Positions 1 to 10,700 are shown, counted from the stretch's first letter. The stretch: 58,530 bases of DNA from Thermoguttaceae bacterium (GCA_017447865.1 JAFSMO010000018.1:1-58530), one strand, 5' to 3'. Numbers and translations: made by a program. Notes: generated by a model not told the origin, from the letters alone.

Positions 1-27
1 GACGACGACGGAGGCTTCAGTTTTTAA
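1..27 (+). CDS. 3' tail of an upstream gene (partial)
   Basis: Frame 1 is open from the first base and ends at TAA (25-27), encoding the acidic, Gly-rich tail DDDGGFSF. The gap to proA is 55 nt, so it may belong to the same transcript. Eight residues are too few to identify it. proB or obg are frequent proA neighbours in other bacteria, but nothing here tests that. The real gene could also be in another frame or on the other strand. Confidence 0.3.
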   Translation, partial: DDDGGFSF

Positions 28-82
28 GCCCTCAAACCGCACACTTAACATTTAACGAAGATTTAGCTCCAAAGGAGAATCA

Positions 83-1348
83 ATGAAAATAGAAAATCTG
101 GAAGCGTACTGCCTCGACGTGGCCCAGCGCGCCAAGGCGGCCTCGGCCGAACTGGCCTCCGTGACGGGCCGGCAGAAAAACGACTGGCTGAACCTCTGCG
201 CCCAGGCCCTTCGCGACCGCATGGACGAAGTTCTGGCCGCAAACGATGAAGACCTCGCCAACGCGCCCGGTTTCGGCCTGACGCCCGCGGAGATCGACCG
301 GCTCAAGCTCAACCCGCAGCGCGTGGAGGACATTGCGCAGGCGCTGGAGTACATCGCGAAGCTCCCCGATCCGGTCGGCGAGATCATTTCGTCCCAGGTC
401 CGTCCTAACGGGCTGGACGTTCAGAAAGTCCGCGTCCCGCTGGGCGTGGTTTTCTTCATCTACGAGTCCCGCCCGAACGTGACGGCGGACGCGGCAGCGC
501 TCTGCGTCAAGAGTTCCAACGCCGTGATCCTGCGCGGCGGCAAAGAGGCGATCCACTCCAGCATGAAGATCGCGGAGATCCTCTCCGCCACGGCCGAGCA
601 GGTCAAGATCCCGCGTGATGCCGTGCAGCTCGTCGCCACGACGGACCGCGACGCCGTCGGCCACTTTCTGAAGATGAACCAGTTCATCGACGTGACGATC
701 CCGCGCGGCGGCGAAGGGCTGATCCGGCGCGTGACTTCCGAGGCGACCATGCCGGTCATTAAGCATTTTGCCGGGAACTGCCACGTGTATGTGGACGCCA
801 CGGCCGATTTGGAGAAAACGCTCGCGATCGTGATTAATTCCAAGTGCCAGCGCATGGGCGTCTGCAACGCGGCCGAGTCGCTGGTCGTTCACCGTGACGT
901 CGTGACGACGCTCCTTCCGAAAATCTGCGACGCGCTGAAAGAGCATGGCATCGAGATCCGCGGCGACGAGATCACCTGCACCGAAATCCCCTACGCGGTC
1001 CAGGCGACCGAGCAGGATTTCTACACGGAATACCACGGCCCGATCATTTCCTGCAAGGTGGTCGGCTCGCTCGACGAAGCGATCCGTCACATTAACCACT
1101 ACAGTTCCGGCCACACCGAGGCGATCTGCACGAATGACCTCTGCGCCGCCCGCGAATTCGCGCTGAGGATCGACTCCTCGGCGGTCATGATCAACGCCTC
1201 GACCCGGTTCAACGATGGCGGCGAGTTCGGACTGGGCGCCGAGATCGGGATCAGCACCGATAAATTCCACGCCCGCGGCCCGTGCGGCCTGCGCGAACTG
1301 ACCAGCTACAAGTACATCGTGTACGGTGACGGCCAGACACGCGGTTGA
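83..1348 (+). CDS. proA: Gamma-glutamyl phosphate reductase (glutamate-5-semialdehyde dehydrogenase)
   Basis: This cytoplasmic enzyme carries out the second step of proline synthesis: NADPH-dependent reduction of gamma-glutamyl phosphate to glutamate-5-semialdehyde. The 421 residues match the usual ProA length (about 415-420) and the sequence is ProA-like throughout. Landmarks are [16 protein letters not shown] (about residue 120), the nucleotide-binding VILRGGKEA, the IPRGGEGLI segment, the active-site segment [12 protein letters not shown] with the expected catalytic Cys261, and the C-terminal [21 protein letters not shown]. The ATG at 83 has an AGGAG ribosome site at 73-77. proB is not in the window; it may lie upstream, where only a tail is visible. 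A small hairpin without a T-run (1362-1376) follows the stop. Confidence 0.97.
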   Translation: MKIENLEAYCLDVAQRAKAASAELASVTGRQKNDWLNLCAQALRDRMDEVLAANDEDLANAPGFGLTPAEIDRLKLNPQRVEDIAQALEYIAKLPDPVGEIISSQVRPNGLDVQKVRVPLGVVFFIYESRPNVTADAAALCVKSSNAVILRGGKEAIHSSMKIAEILSATAEQVKIPRDAVQLVATTDRDAVGHFLKMNQFIDVTIPRGGEGLIRRVTSEATMPVIKHFAGNCHVYVDATADLEKTLAIVINSKCQRMGVCNAAESLVVHRDVVTTLLPKICDALKEHGIEIRGDEITCTEIPYAVQATEQDFYTEYHGPIISCKVVGSLDEAIRHINHYSSGHTEAICTNDLCAAREFALRIDSSAVMINASTRFNDGGEFGLGAEIGISTDKFHARGPCGLRELTSYKYIVYGDGQTRG

Positions 1349-1506
1349 TCGAGCCGGATTTCCTGATTTGATCAGGGACCCAAAAGTTTTCGAAGCGGGA
1401 CTCGGGTGAGGGACTTTTTTCAGGCGTTCCTCATCTGGGCCCCTCCGTCATTTGACCCGCCCAATATTTTAAACATTCAAAAGTCAAAATTTTCCCAAAG
1501 AATCCA

Positions 1507-2667
1507 ATGTTTAAACACCACATTCTCGCGCTCTTTTTTCTCCTTTTTTTCCTTGGATTTGCCGTTTCGGCGGAGGATCGGCCGCTCGTCGGCGCGATCC
1601 GGTGGGACGCGTGGTACGGCACGATCCCGGACGAAGGCCTGCGAGCCGCGACGAGCTGGCCCGGCGCGAATCCTGAGTCGAAAGCGAGTCCGAATCCCGG
1701 CGCGGAGGCACAGCGGAATCTGAAGCCGGAGCGTTTCGAGTACCGCCGCCCGTTTTTCTCGACGATGGACGAAAAAGGGAATTTGGTGGAAATCAACGGA
1801 AACCGCCAGGAAGTCATGGACCAGGAAATCGACTACGCGGTCCGCGCCGGTCTGGATTTTTGGGCGTTTACCGTTTACCCGGAGGACTGTCCGCTGAGCC
1901 TTTGCTTCCAGAAATTCATTTCCAGCCCGAAGAAGGACCAGATGAAATTCTGCTTCTTCCTCGTGTGCGCGTCCGCTTACGGTCGTTTCGCGGACGACCC
2001 GGAAATTCGCGAGTACGTTCTGCGCTACGTCACGGATCCATCGTACCTGAAAGTCCAAGGAAATCGGCCCGTTTTCTACGTCGGTTTTCTGAGGCCTGAG
2101 ATCGACGCGAAGCTGAAAAACGGCGTGTGGGCGGAATTCTGCGAGAAAGTCCAGGCCAAAGGCCTTGGAAAGCCGTACGTCGTGACGGACCACGGCTCCT
2201 CACCCGAGTTTCTGAAGAATTACGTCGCGGAGATGGGATTCGACGCGGTGGGACGCTACTGCCACGCCGATGGAACCGCCGAAAACGCACCGTACGCCCA
2301 GCTCGCGGAACGGGCGGAGGCCTGGGCGAAAGCGTGCAATGACGCGGGGCTGAACGTTTCGCCGATCTGTGTGACCGGCTGGGACCGCCGGCCGCGTTTC
2401 ATCAGCCCGACCTCGTGGGAACTCTGGCATAAACCGGGCGAATTCCTGGAGCGTTTTTACCAGAGCGGCACGCCGGAAGAAATCGCGGACCACATCGCCC
2501 GGAACGTGGACTTTCTGAGGAAGTCCCCCAACGCGGACGGCGTGAATCTCGTGCTGATCTACGCCTGGAACGAGTGCGATGAAGGCGGCTGGATCATTCC
2601 GACGCAGATCCTTGGAACCGCGCGAATCGACGCATTGAGCAAAAAGTTGAAAGAACCAAAAAATTAA
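1507..2667 (+). CDS. Secreted GH99/WbsX-like glycoside hydrolase-type protein
   Basis: A 386-residue protein with a clear signal peptide (about residues 1-22, cut near FAVSA-ED). The mature part resembles the TIM-barrel proteins annotated as GH99-like or WbsX-like: an early GAIRWDAWYG strand, QEIDYAVRAGLDFWAFTVYP in the middle and a late YAWNECDEGGWIIPT segment, a Trp-Asn-Glu pattern typical of these barrels. Substrate cannot be read from sequence. An HtrA-type protease gene follows after 13 nt, so the two are probably co-transcribed. No strong Shine-Dalgarno precedes the ATG; it was chosen because it directly begins the signal peptide. The 158-nt gap from proA holds only AT-rich sequence. 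Family level is fairly secure, activity is not. Confidence 0.7.
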   Translation: MFKHHILALFFLLFFLGFAVSAEDRPLVGAIRWDAWYGTIPDEGLRAATSWPGANPESKASPNPGAEAQRNLKPERFEYRRPFFSTMDEKGNLVEINGNRQEVMDQEIDYAVRAGLDFWAFTVYPEDCPLSLCFQKFISSPKKDQMKFCFFLVCASAYGRFADDPEIREYVLRYVTDPSYLKVQGNRPVFYVGFLRPEIDAKLKNGVWAEFCEKVQAKGLGKPYVVTDHGSSPEFLKNYVAEMGFDAVGRYCHADGTAENAPYAQLAERAEAWAKACNDAGLNVSPICVTGWDRRPRFISPTSWELWHKPGEFLERFYQSGTPEEIADHIARNVDFLRKSPNADGVNLVLIYAWNECDEGGWIIPTQILGTARIDALSKKLKEPKN

Positions 2668-2680
2668 CCCAAATTGAAAG

Positions 2681-4693
2681 ATGAAATACTGTTTCACGTT
2701 CCTTTTCATTTTCGTTCCGGCCGTTCTTTTGGCGCAAATTGACCAGCTGAAAGAAGCGGAAGGCCGCAATATTGCGCTTCTGGAACGCCTCGTGCCGTCG
2801 CTCGTGGCGATTTACCCGCCCGACGGGGCCAGCTGCGGCTCCGGAGTCGTGATTTCCGCCGATGGTTTCGCGCTGACGAATTTCCACGTCGTTCAGCCGT
2901 GCGGCAAATGGATGAAAGTCGGCCTTCCGGACGGAAAAGTCCGCAACGCGGTCACGGTCGGCGTGGACCCGGTCGGTGACCTGGCGCTCATTAAAATTTT
3001 GCCGCTGGATCCCGCAAACGGCGGAGCCTCAGAATTCCACCCGGCGGCGTTGGGCGATTCTGACCTCATGCAGCCCGGCGACGAAGCGTGGGTTTTGGGG
3101 AATCCGTTCGGCTTTGAGGAAGATTTCACCCCCACCGTTTCGCACGGGATCGTCTCGGGAACGCACCGGTACCAGTTTCCGGCCGGAACGTTCCTCGAGT
3201 ACACCGACTGCCTGCAGGTGGACGCGCCGGTCAACCCGGGAAACTCCGGCGGTCCTCTTTTCAACGCCCAGGGCGAACTGATCGGGATCAACGGCCGGTG
3301 CTCGTTTGAAAAACGCGGCCGGATCAACGTCGGCGTCGGCTACGCGATTTCCATCAACCAGATCAAACTTTTCCTGAGCCATCTGAAAGCCGGACGGGTG
3401 CTGGACCACGCGACGCTTGGCGCCACGGTCGCTTCCGACTCGCTCGGGCGCCCGATCGTGAATTCCATGCTTGACGACTCGGAAGCCGCCATGCGCGGGC
3501 TGGACCTTGGCGACCGGCTCACCGCGTTTGGAGGGCGGACGATCCAGACCGCCAACGAGTTCAAAAACGTTTTGGGGATTTACCCGAAAGGGTGGATCGT
3601 TCCGGTGGAGTTTACCCGCCGAACGGGCAAAAATCTGGAATCCCACCGCATCGTCGTGCGTCTGGCGGGCGTACACTCGGAGGCCGAGCTGAAAAAGTTT
3701 CTTGAAACGTCTTTCGCCAAGGATGACCAGCCCGACGTTCCGCCCAAGGATCAGCCGAAAAATCCACCCAAAGACCAACCTGAGGACCAGCCCGAAGATC
3801 AGCCCAAGAATCCGTTAAAGGCTCTGCCGAAAATCCTCCCCAAAATTCTTCCGGGAAAGCTGAAGCCGGGAGAAAAACCGGAAGGTGTGCCGGAGGAGGC
3901 AGAACCGGATGAGCAGAATCCGGACGGGATGAGCCCGGAGGAAATGCGGCGTCAGAAGGAACTCCACGCCAAGCTTTTCGGGAAGCTGAAGGAAATGCCG
4001 GAGGAGGCCAAGCCGTTTTACGAGGCGCGCGAGGGGTTCGTGAATTTTTATTTCAACCGCCAGGAAACCCAGCGAGTCTGGAAAGATTTTCAGGCTGGGC
4101 TTTCGGAACGTTTCCCCGACGGGGAGCCTTCGGTAAAATTCACCGGAACGACTTCGGCCGGAGCGGAGTTTGAGCTGGAAATTTCGGACGAGCAAACGTT
4201 TCTGAAGCAGGCCGCCAAGGACGCGCTTTGGGAAAACTCGGGCGACTTCACGCGCCAGCCGACCCCGCCGGAAAGCCGCTTCCTGCTCCCGGGGCTGACG
4301 CTCTGGTACGAGTTCTGCCGCAAAGGGCCGGAGGATCTGGGACTCACGTACTTTGGGGAGTCGCCGCTTCCTTGGACGGACGATTCGGACGCGCCGAACG
4401 ACCCGCTGAATTCCGATCCGAACGCGCGTCTTGACGTGCTGGAAGGAAACGTCGGCGGGGTGGTGGCCCGCTTCTGGTTCACGAAAAAGACGGCCGAAAC
4501 CCCGGCCCGGCTCGTTCAGCTTGAGTTGGACCTTCTGGACGGTTCACTCCCGTGGGAATTCTGTTTCCGCGGCGATGAAATCAAGATTTTCGCAGATGGA
4601 AAGATTTTCGAGACGCTGAAAGATTTTGAAATCCAGAAGAATTCCGGAGCGCAGGAAGATTCCGCCCCGGCTTCTGAGCCAGTCGCTCCGTAA
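2681..4693 (+). CDS. Exported HtrA/DegP-type serine protease (S1C) with PDZ domain and C-terminal extension
   Basis: 670 residues. A signal peptide (1-19) is followed by a trypsin-like protease with an intact triad: His69 in LTNFHVV, Asp100 in GDLALIKI and Ser189 in NPGNSGGPL. A PDZ-like domain follows (about 245-335, LGATVASDSLGRP to HRIVVRL). Next come a low-complexity Pro/Lys/Asp/Gln linker with repeated KDQP, EDQP and KNP units (about 348-390), an acidic stretch, and an unrecognised C-terminal region (about 430-670). Family members degrade or chaperone misfolded envelope proteins. The C-terminal third is not part of a standard DegP and could confer location or substrate choice. It sits 13 nt after the GH99-like gene. 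Compare with the catalytically dead relative at 24359-25366. Confidence 0.9.
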   Translation: MKYCFTFLFIFVPAVLLAQIDQLKEAEGRNIALLERLVPSLVAIYPPDGASCGSGVVISADGFALTNFHVVQPCGKWMKVGLPDGKVRNAVTVGVDPVGDLALIKILPLDPANGGASEFHPAALGDSDLMQPGDEAWVLGNPFGFEEDFTPTVSHGIVSGTHRYQFPAGTFLEYTDCLQVDAPVNPGNSGGPLFNAQGELIGINGRCSFEKRGRINVGVGYAISINQIKLFLSHLKAGRVLDHATLGATVASDSLGRPIVNSMLDDSEAAMRGLDLGDRLTAFGGRTIQTANEFKNVLGIYPKGWIVPVEFTRRTGKNLESHRIVVRLAGVHSEAELKKFLETSFAKDDQPDVPPKDQPKNPPKDQPEDQPEDQPKNPLKALPKILPKILPGKLKPGEKPEGVPEEAEPDEQNPDGMSPEEMRRQKELHAKLFGKLKEMPEEAKPFYEAREGFVNFYFNRQETQRVWKDFQAGLSERFPDGEPSVKFTGTTSAGAEFELEISDEQTFLKQAAKDALWENSGDFTRQPTPPESRFLLPGLTLWYEFCRKGPEDLGLTYFGESPLPWTDDSDAPNDPLNSDPNARLDVLEGNVGGVVARFWFTKKTAETPARLVQLELDLLDGSLPWEFCFRGDEIKIFADGKIFETLKDFEIQKNSGAQEDSAPASEPVAP

Positions 4694-4721
4694 ATCGACG
4701 TTTTTGTTTCGCTAAAAACGG

Positions 4722-4748
4722 GGAAACGGCGCGGTGAACGCCGTTTCC
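4722..4748. terminator. Bidirectional hairpin terminator
   Basis: A perfect 10-bp stem (GGAAACGGCG / CGCCGTTTCC) with a 7-nt loop lies between two convergent genes. On the minus strand it is followed by a T5 run; on the plus strand the downstream T-richness is weaker. Position and symmetry fit shared termination. Confidence 0.75.
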
Positions 4749-4777
4749 TTCATTTCTTGCTCTTCGTTTCCGGTTTC

Positions 4778-6877
4778 TTATTTCCCGTACCGGATCTCGT
4801 ACATTTTGCGCCCGATCTCACGCACTTTCGCGATCGTTTCCGGGTACGGCGTGTCGGTCAGGTCCAGCAGACCGATCTGGTAGTTTTCGCCGTCGAACCG
4901 CCCCGTGAACGGCTGGGAGCCGTACTGGAACCAGTGCGTTCCGACGAAATTCGGGTGGTTCAGCGCCGAGAGCACGTAGTCGTAGTACTTCTGCGCGCGG
5001 TCGTTCTGGTCTTTCGTCGGGACCAGGCCCGTGTGGAACATTCCGCGGTCGAGCGCTCCGAAATGGAACTCCCCGATGATGACCGGCCGGTCGATCCCCT
5101 CCGGGAGCGTGAAGCCGTCGAGCGTCACCTGGTAGCGGTTGAAGCTCATCACGTCCACGAATTTCGCCATGGAAATCGTCGCGCGGTCGTTCCCCCAGGC
5201 AAAGCGGCAGCCCAGATCCAGCACGTCGGGAACGGCCGCCTTGAGTTCTTCGCTGATGACCCGGAAATACTGATCGGCGATCACGGAATAGAAGTCGGCC
5301 AGGTCGGCGTACACGGCCGAGGTCTTTTCCTCCGCGGCCTTCGGAACGTCCTTCCCCTGAAGCATCGCGTCCCACGACGCGTACTGGGTCTTCCACGCCT
5401 CGTTCAGCTTTTCGACGGTTTCGTACTTTTTCTGGAGGAATTTCACCAGTTCCAGCTTGGCCGGCTGGTCGGACGGCGAGGCCAGAGCGGCTTTGGAAAG
5501 GGACGTTTCGTTCCCCCACGCCAACTCATTATTCGTGAAAGCGCCGACGCAGTACGGACTTTCCAGGGCCTCTTTCTGCCGCGCCACGGCATTCCGGATC
5601 GAGTCTCGGAAATCCCTGGCAAACGGGTCCGGGAATTTTCCCCAGTAGCCCTCGGAGCCCTCAATATTCCGCCCGCGGGCGTTGAGCGTCACGGTGTAGG
5701 GCGTTTTCTGCTGCATGTAAATATTCCCGTCGGACCAGTTTCCGATCGTGTTCATCGCCCAGCTCGCGAGGCGTTTGTGCGCCAGTTTATTGTGGATCTG
5801 CTCGTAATCGTCGCCGTACTTCCGTTTCAGGTTGGATCGGGTCCAGTTGTACGCGCGGACCGTCCCTTTATCGCCGTAGAACCCGATGTGCGTCTGCGAC
5901 CAGCCGTAAAATGGCGAGTTCCCTTCAGGAAGCCCCTCGAAGTAGTGCTCGCGGAACTGGACCGGGCCGGTGCCGTTTCCCATGCCGACGCAGTCGGTTC
6001 CGTGCGACCAGAACAAATGCCCGTCAGGGGTCACGAGCCACCACTTCCCCTTGACCTTTTTCGGGTAGAACCGGCCGGTGCTCTTGAACTTCGGCCCATC
6101 CAGCCACCCGCCGTAAGCGTCCCAGTTCTTCGGGCGGGGATTCGCCTTCAGATCGGCCTTTTCGTCGGCGATTTTCTGCGCGAATTCATCGTCCGAGTGG
6201 ATCTTTCCCGGCCAGTCTTCGTACTTGAACTGACCGTAGCAGTCGATGAACGGGAAAAACTCCTCGGGGCTCATTTTCATCCAGTCGGCCGTCACGTTAT
6301 GCGCCTGCTCAAAAAACGCCTTGACCGAGTAAACCCGGTACTTGACCGGCTTCTCCCGTTTCGGCGCGATGATGAAGAAGCGGAGGACTTTCTTCCACTC
6401 CAGCGCGGCGGCCTGATTCTTCGCACCGCCGGGGAGGCCGCGCATCCCGTCCACCTTTCCCATCAGCTGCGGGGGAAAACTCGCGGGGATCGCGATGACG
6501 TACTGGTCGCGTTTCTTGCCCGCCGCGCGAATATTCGAGCTGAACCAGTTCGCGTTATTCTGAATGGCGGAGGCGTCGTCGATGCGGATCCCATACTGAA
6601 CGGTTTCCTCCTCGAGATTTTCCAGATCGACGACGATTTTCGTGCAGCCGTCGAGATTCCACTCGCCCGCCCAGATCGGACCGGGCCACGGATGGGTCGG
6701 GTCGTTCCCGTCGAATTCGACGTACGAGCCGTCGTCGGCCTTAATGACGTCCGAGGCGTTGACGTGCGCGAGTTTGGAATCCGGATCCACGAGCGTGAGC
6801 GGAGGGGCCGCTGCGGCTCGGGAAACGCCGAAAAACACGCTGAGACCAAGCAGAGCGAGAGAAAGGATCTTTTTCAT
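4778..6877 (-). CDS. Secreted GH50 agarase-like glycoside hydrolase
   Basis: 699 residues from the ATG at 6877, which starts a classic signal peptide (MKKILSLALLGLSVFFGVSRA). An in-frame upstream ATG at 6964 is rejected because it would precede the expected transcription start of the promoter at 6968-6995. Residues 25-200 form a beta-rich domain. A TIM barrel follows, with KGKWWLVTPDGHLFWSHG (about 276-293), TNNELAWGNE (candidate acid/base Glu451) and VIIGEFHFGALDRG (candidate nucleophile Glu603). These segments resemble GH50 beta-agarases and their GH42-like clan relatives. Many planctomycete members are annotated beta-agarase without proof, so the substrate may be another galactan or glycan. 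An AGGAA site precedes the ATG. Confidence 0.75.
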   Translation of the reverse strand: MKKILSLALLGLSVFFGVSRAAAAPPLTLVDPDSKLAHVNASDVIKADDGSYVEFDGNDPTHPWPGPIWAGEWNLDGCTKIVVDLENLEEETVQYGIRIDDASAIQNNANWFSSNIRAAGKKRDQYVIAIPASFPPQLMGKVDGMRGLPGGAKNQAAALEWKKVLRFFIIAPKREKPVKYRVYSVKAFFEQAHNVTADWMKMSPEEFFPFIDCYGQFKYEDWPGKIHSDDEFAQKIADEKADLKANPRPKNWDAYGGWLDGPKFKSTGRFYPKKVKGKWWLVTPDGHLFWSHGTDCVGMGNGTGPVQFREHYFEGLPEGNSPFYGWSQTHIGFYGDKGTVRAYNWTRSNLKRKYGDDYEQIHNKLAHKRLASWAMNTIGNWSDGNIYMQQKTPYTVTLNARGRNIEGSEGYWGKFPDPFARDFRDSIRNAVARQKEALESPYCVGAFTNNELAWGNETSLSKAALASPSDQPAKLELVKFLQKKYETVEKLNEAWKTQYASWDAMLQGKDVPKAAEEKTSAVYADLADFYSVIADQYFRVISEELKAAVPDVLDLGCRFAWGNDRATISMAKFVDVMSFNRYQVTLDGFTLPEGIDRPVIIGEFHFGALDRGMFHTGLVPTKDQNDRAQKYYDYVLSALNHPNFVGTHWFQYGSQPFTGRFDGENYQIGLLDLTDTPYPETIAKVREIGRKMYEIRYGK

Positions 6878-6967
6878 GGGCTGGTTCCTGATGAAAGAGT
6901 GGGAAGGGATGGGGGATTTGAAAGACGCGGCACGGGGAAAAACCCGCACCGAGCGCCGTTTCATTTA

Positions 6968-6995
6968 ATTGTAATCCAATCGCCGGGTGCGTCAA
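6968..6995 (-). promoter_or_regulatory. Sigma70-type promoter for the GH50-like gene
   Basis: Reading on the minus strand: TTGACG (6995-6990), 16-nt spacer, TACAAT (6973-6968). The predicted start is near 6961, giving a leader of about 85 nt. A C-run directly precedes the -35, as at several other promoters here. Confidence 0.6.
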
Positions 6996-7061
6996 GGGGG
7001 GACCTCCGGCGGGAAGAAATCCGGCTCTGGAAGGCCGAGTTTTCATTTTCGCCTCTGAATG

Positions 7062-7400
7062 TCATCCTTCATATTTTTCAACTTGTAATTCTGACCAGTG
7101 CATGTTTCTGAGCATTTCGGAAAATGTTTTTCCGTTATTCCAGCGAATTTCTTCCATTAGCGCTTGCCAATCTTCCCAATCATGACTTTCCAATTCGGTT
7201 TTTTCACCAGAGGGAGATGTTTGAAATGCCTTTGCAGGGCCTTTAAAGAATATGTGATATTCAACATTTTCAAACTGGAAATGGACATTTCGATAACAGA
7301 TTTCGTTATTGAAAAAACGGTACCATACGGAATCTTCTGCGGTGAACTCTTCCCCCGTCAATTCCTTGTCCCACCAGATCATTTGTCTGTCCTCGGTCAT
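7062..7400 (-). CDS. Small hypothetical protein, AT-richer than neighbours
   Basis: 112 residues from the ATG at 7400 (first residues MTEDRQMIWWDKEL), with an AGG ribosome-like site just upstream. The open frame extends to 7640, but the extra residues look non-coding and would start upstream of the promoter at 7456-7484. The protein is acidic and aromatic-rich (WWDK, VWYRFF, EYHIFFKGP, WEDWQALMEEIRWNNG), has no signal peptide and looks like a compact soluble alpha/beta domain. The family is not recognised. Base composition is about 40% GC, against 55-60% in the surrounding genes, which suggests recent acquisition. Single-gene immunity or antitoxin-type proteins can look like this, but no toxin partner is nearby, so no function is assigned. 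Confidence 0.6.
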   Translation of the reverse strand: MTEDRQMIWWDKELTGEEFTAEDSVWYRFFNNEICYRNVHFQFENVEYHIFFKGPAKAFQTSPSGEKTELESHDWEDWQALMEEIRWNNGKTFSEMLRNMHWSELQVEKYEG

Positions 7401-7712
7401 TAGGGCACCTTGTTTTCTTTCCGTTTGTTTGATGGTTTTCCTCTTGAATGCGTTAATTTTATCAGCTTCCTCCCAACATTTCAAGGGGGTACCAACGCCA
7501 AAATCCGAAAAGACGCTAATCGTTATAATCGCTAATATCTTTGAGGAAATCAGAAAATTTGTTCTTGGAGAGGAATAAAAAAATTCAGGGGCCCTACTTC
7601 CAGAAAAGAAATATTTATGTATAATATAAGAGAATGTCATACTGCGTCATTGTTTTCAGCGCAGCGCATCCTGTTCACAGAGCATTTTAGTCGTTAACTT
7701 CAGGAGTAAACC
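7401..7712. other. Divergent intergenic region, AT-rich
   Basis: 312 nt between the small minus-strand gene and the fused lipid synthase gene. It holds a promoter for the former (7456-7484) and, on the plus strand, a TATAAT at 7620-7625 that could be the -10 of the latter, though no good -35 lies 16-18 nt upstream of it. The last part carries the AGGAG ribosome site (about 7702-7706) for the GTG start at 7713. No gene is supported in between. Confidence 0.5.
7456..7484 (-). promoter_or_regulatory. Sigma70-type promoter for the small orphan gene
   Basis: Minus strand: TTGAAA (7484-7479), 17-nt spacer, TAAAAT (7461-7456), with CCCCC directly before the -35. The predicted start is about 50 nt upstream of the ATG at 7400. 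Confidence 0.5.
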
Positions 7713-10700
7713 GTGGCACACATTGATCACCTTCCCGGTTCATATTTCGGTCCACCTACCGTCGTTGACTTGATTCGTCACCGTGCGTCTCATCAGGCAA
7801 ATGATTTGGCCTTTGGGTACCTCGTGGACGGTGATGAGGACATGATCCACATGACCAACGCGGATTTGGATCGTAAAGCTCGTGCGATTGCTGCGTGGCT
7901 TCAGATGAACGGAATGACGGGCGAACGCGCCATGCTGCTCTTTCCGCCGGGGCTGGATTTCATCGCCGCGTATTTTGGGTGCCTGTATGCCGGAACCATC
8001 GCCGTGCCGGTTTATCCGCCGCGCAAAAACCGCTCCGCCAACCGGGTACAGATCGTGGCCGAAGACTGCAACGCGAAAGTCGCTCTGACCAATACGGAAG
8101 TTCTGAGCCGTAATGAAAAACAATTAAAGGAAACGCCGTTCCTCTCTTCGCTTCTGTGGTGCAACACGAATGAGATCGAGCCGGGGACCGAGAAAAAGTG
8201 GATCATGCCGGACATTCACGGGGAAACCGTGGCGTTCCTCCAGTACACTTCCGGCTCGACGGGCAATCCGAAGGGCGTGGTCATTACGCACACCAACCTG
8301 CTGCATAACTCGGCGACGATTTCGACCGCTTTTGAAAACACGCGCTCGGGGAGCGGCGTTTTTTGGCTCCCGACCTACCACGATATGGGCCTGATTGGCG
8401 GGATTCTTCAGCCGCTGTACGTCGGCCGCCCGAACATTTTCATGTCGCCGATGGCGTTTTTGCAGCGTCCCTTCCGCTGGCTCTCGGCCATTTCCCGCTA
8501 CCAGGCGACCGTCAGCGGCGGGCCGAACTTCGCGTACGAACTGTGCGTCAAGAAAATCAAGCCGGAGCAGGTCAAACAGTTGGATCTGAGCTCTTGGAAA
8601 GTCGCGTTCAACGGCGCGGAACCGGTGCGCCCCGAAACGCTGCAGGCCTTTGCCGAGAAATTCGCCCCGGCGGGATTCGACCCGAGAGCATTTTACCCCT
8701 GCTACGGTTTGGCAGAAGCGACGCTTTTGGTGGCCGGCGGTCTGGTGCCGTTCAAGCCGACTGAGAAAACTTTCGATTCGGACCTTCTGCGCAAGGGCTG
8801 GGCGGTCGAAGTGCCTTCCAGCGCGCCGAAAGCCCGCAGGATCGTAGGAAACGGCGGCGTTTTGCCGGACCAGGCCGTCGCGATCGTGAACCCGGATACG
8901 AAGCAGCTCGCGCTGAACGGCGAAGTCGGCGAAATCTGGATCTATGGGCCGAGCGTCGCGCAGGGGTATTGGCAGAAACCGGACATTACGGAATCCAGTT
9001 TCCACGCCTACATTCAGCCGCACGGTGATGAAAAGATCGAAGTGCCGGGGCCGTATTTCCGCACGGGCGACCTGGGTTTCGTCTGGGACGGCGAACTTTA
9101 TGTTTCCGGCCGTCTCAAGGACATGATCATCTGGCACGGCGTGAACCTCTACCCGCAGGACATTGAGTTGAGTATCCAGAACGCTCACGAACTGTGCCGG
9201 GAAGACGCCGGGGCCGTTTTCGCGGTCGAAAAGGACGGGAAGGAACAGTTGGTCGTCGTTCAGGAAGTGGACAAAAAACCGAACGCGGACTACACCGAGG
9301 TGGTGGAAGCGATCAAGCGCAAAGTTTCGAAAGAGCACGAGCTCCCGCTGGACGTCATTTACCTGATCCGCCACGGCGCGATCCCGAAGACTTCAAGCGG
9401 CAAGATCCAGCGTAACGCCAGCCGTCTGGAATTCCTCGCCGGGAATTTTGAGCCGGTGATGGCCTGGAACGCCGAGACGGGTGAATTCCTGGATGAAACC
9501 GAATTCGCCGCCCGTAAAGAGGCGGAGGCCCAGCTGAACGCCGATTCCAAGGCGCAGGTCAAAGAGAAAATGGCCGCGGCGGACCACGACTCGGACGAAA
9601 TCCGCGCCGGGATCCCGGACCTGGATAAACGGCCGTACGCGCTTCTTCTGCCGGATACGGGCGAGGTTAAAATCGTTCCTCTGGCCGAGCGTCTTGCGGC
9701 GCGTGCTCTGGCTCAAGCGGCTGCGGCGGCCAAAGCGCACGAGTTTGATTCGGACCAGGCTCCGATGATCGGCGCGCACGTCTCGGACGGGAACGCCCTG
9801 CCGCCGGGAGTTTTGGACGATTTGAACGCTTTGGAAGACGAAAGCGACGATGAAGAAGACGCGACCTCGGCCCTGGGCGGCGACGGTGCCGGTTTTGACC
9901 CGGCGCTGGAAGCCCTTTCCGACGCGGTCAAGACGCTGAACACGGAGGGTCTTCCCGATGATCTGCGGCGGCCGGAAATCGTGCGCCGGATGCTGAAAAT
10001 CATCGTCCGCGAGGTGAAGCGGGTCGCACGGGAACGCGCCGTCGGAATGACGGTCGAGTCGGCCATCACCGAGCTGGGGATGGACTCGCTGGAACGCATG
10101 GAAATTCTGAACGTTCTGGAAGAAACCTTCGGCGGCCGGTTCCCGGAAATGGTCCTTCAGGACCTGATCACCGCCCGGGACGTTGCGGAGGCGATCTGCA
10201 AGTACTTCGGCCAGTCCGAGCGTCTGCGCCAGGTTTTGACCTACCAGCGCTCCATGCCGCAGGCGTCTGCGGGCGTTTCGGCTTCTGAAAAGGCGGAGGA
10301 AAAAGAGATTCCGGAAGAGGCGTACATTTTCGAAAAGACGCCGGAATATTTGCAGCTCAAGCACCAGATCGACGCCCAGCTCGCCACGGGAATGCGTAAT
10401 CCGTACTTCACGACGCACGAAGCCCGCGCGGCCGACACGACGATCATCGGCGGCAAAGAGTACATTCATTTCTCCAGCTACAACTACCTCGGTTTGGGAA
10501 GCGATCAGCGCGTGGTCGATTTCGTGAAAGACGCGGTGGAAAAGTACGGCTGCAGCTGCTCCGCGAGCCGACTGGTTTCCGGTCAGAAAACGATCCACGT
10601 CGAGTTTGAAAAGGAGATCGCCGAGTTCAACGGGACGGAAGACGCGATCGTCTTTTCGGCCGGGCACCACGTCAACGAAAGCGTACTTGGGCACGTGGCG

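Noticed and set aside
80..1270. 396-codon open frame antisense to proA
   Set aside because: Arg/Asp/Val-rich composition typical of the complement of GC-rich coding DNA; proA is unmistakable on the other strand.
4757..7111. 784-codon open frame antisense to the GH50-like gene
   Set aside because: Shadow frame without domain motifs; the opposite strand has a signal peptide, a promoter and catalytic motifs.
7401..7640. N-terminal extension of the small orphan protein to 192 residues
   Set aside because: The extra part crosses the predicted promoter and lacks coding character; the ATG at 7400 has a ribosome-like site.
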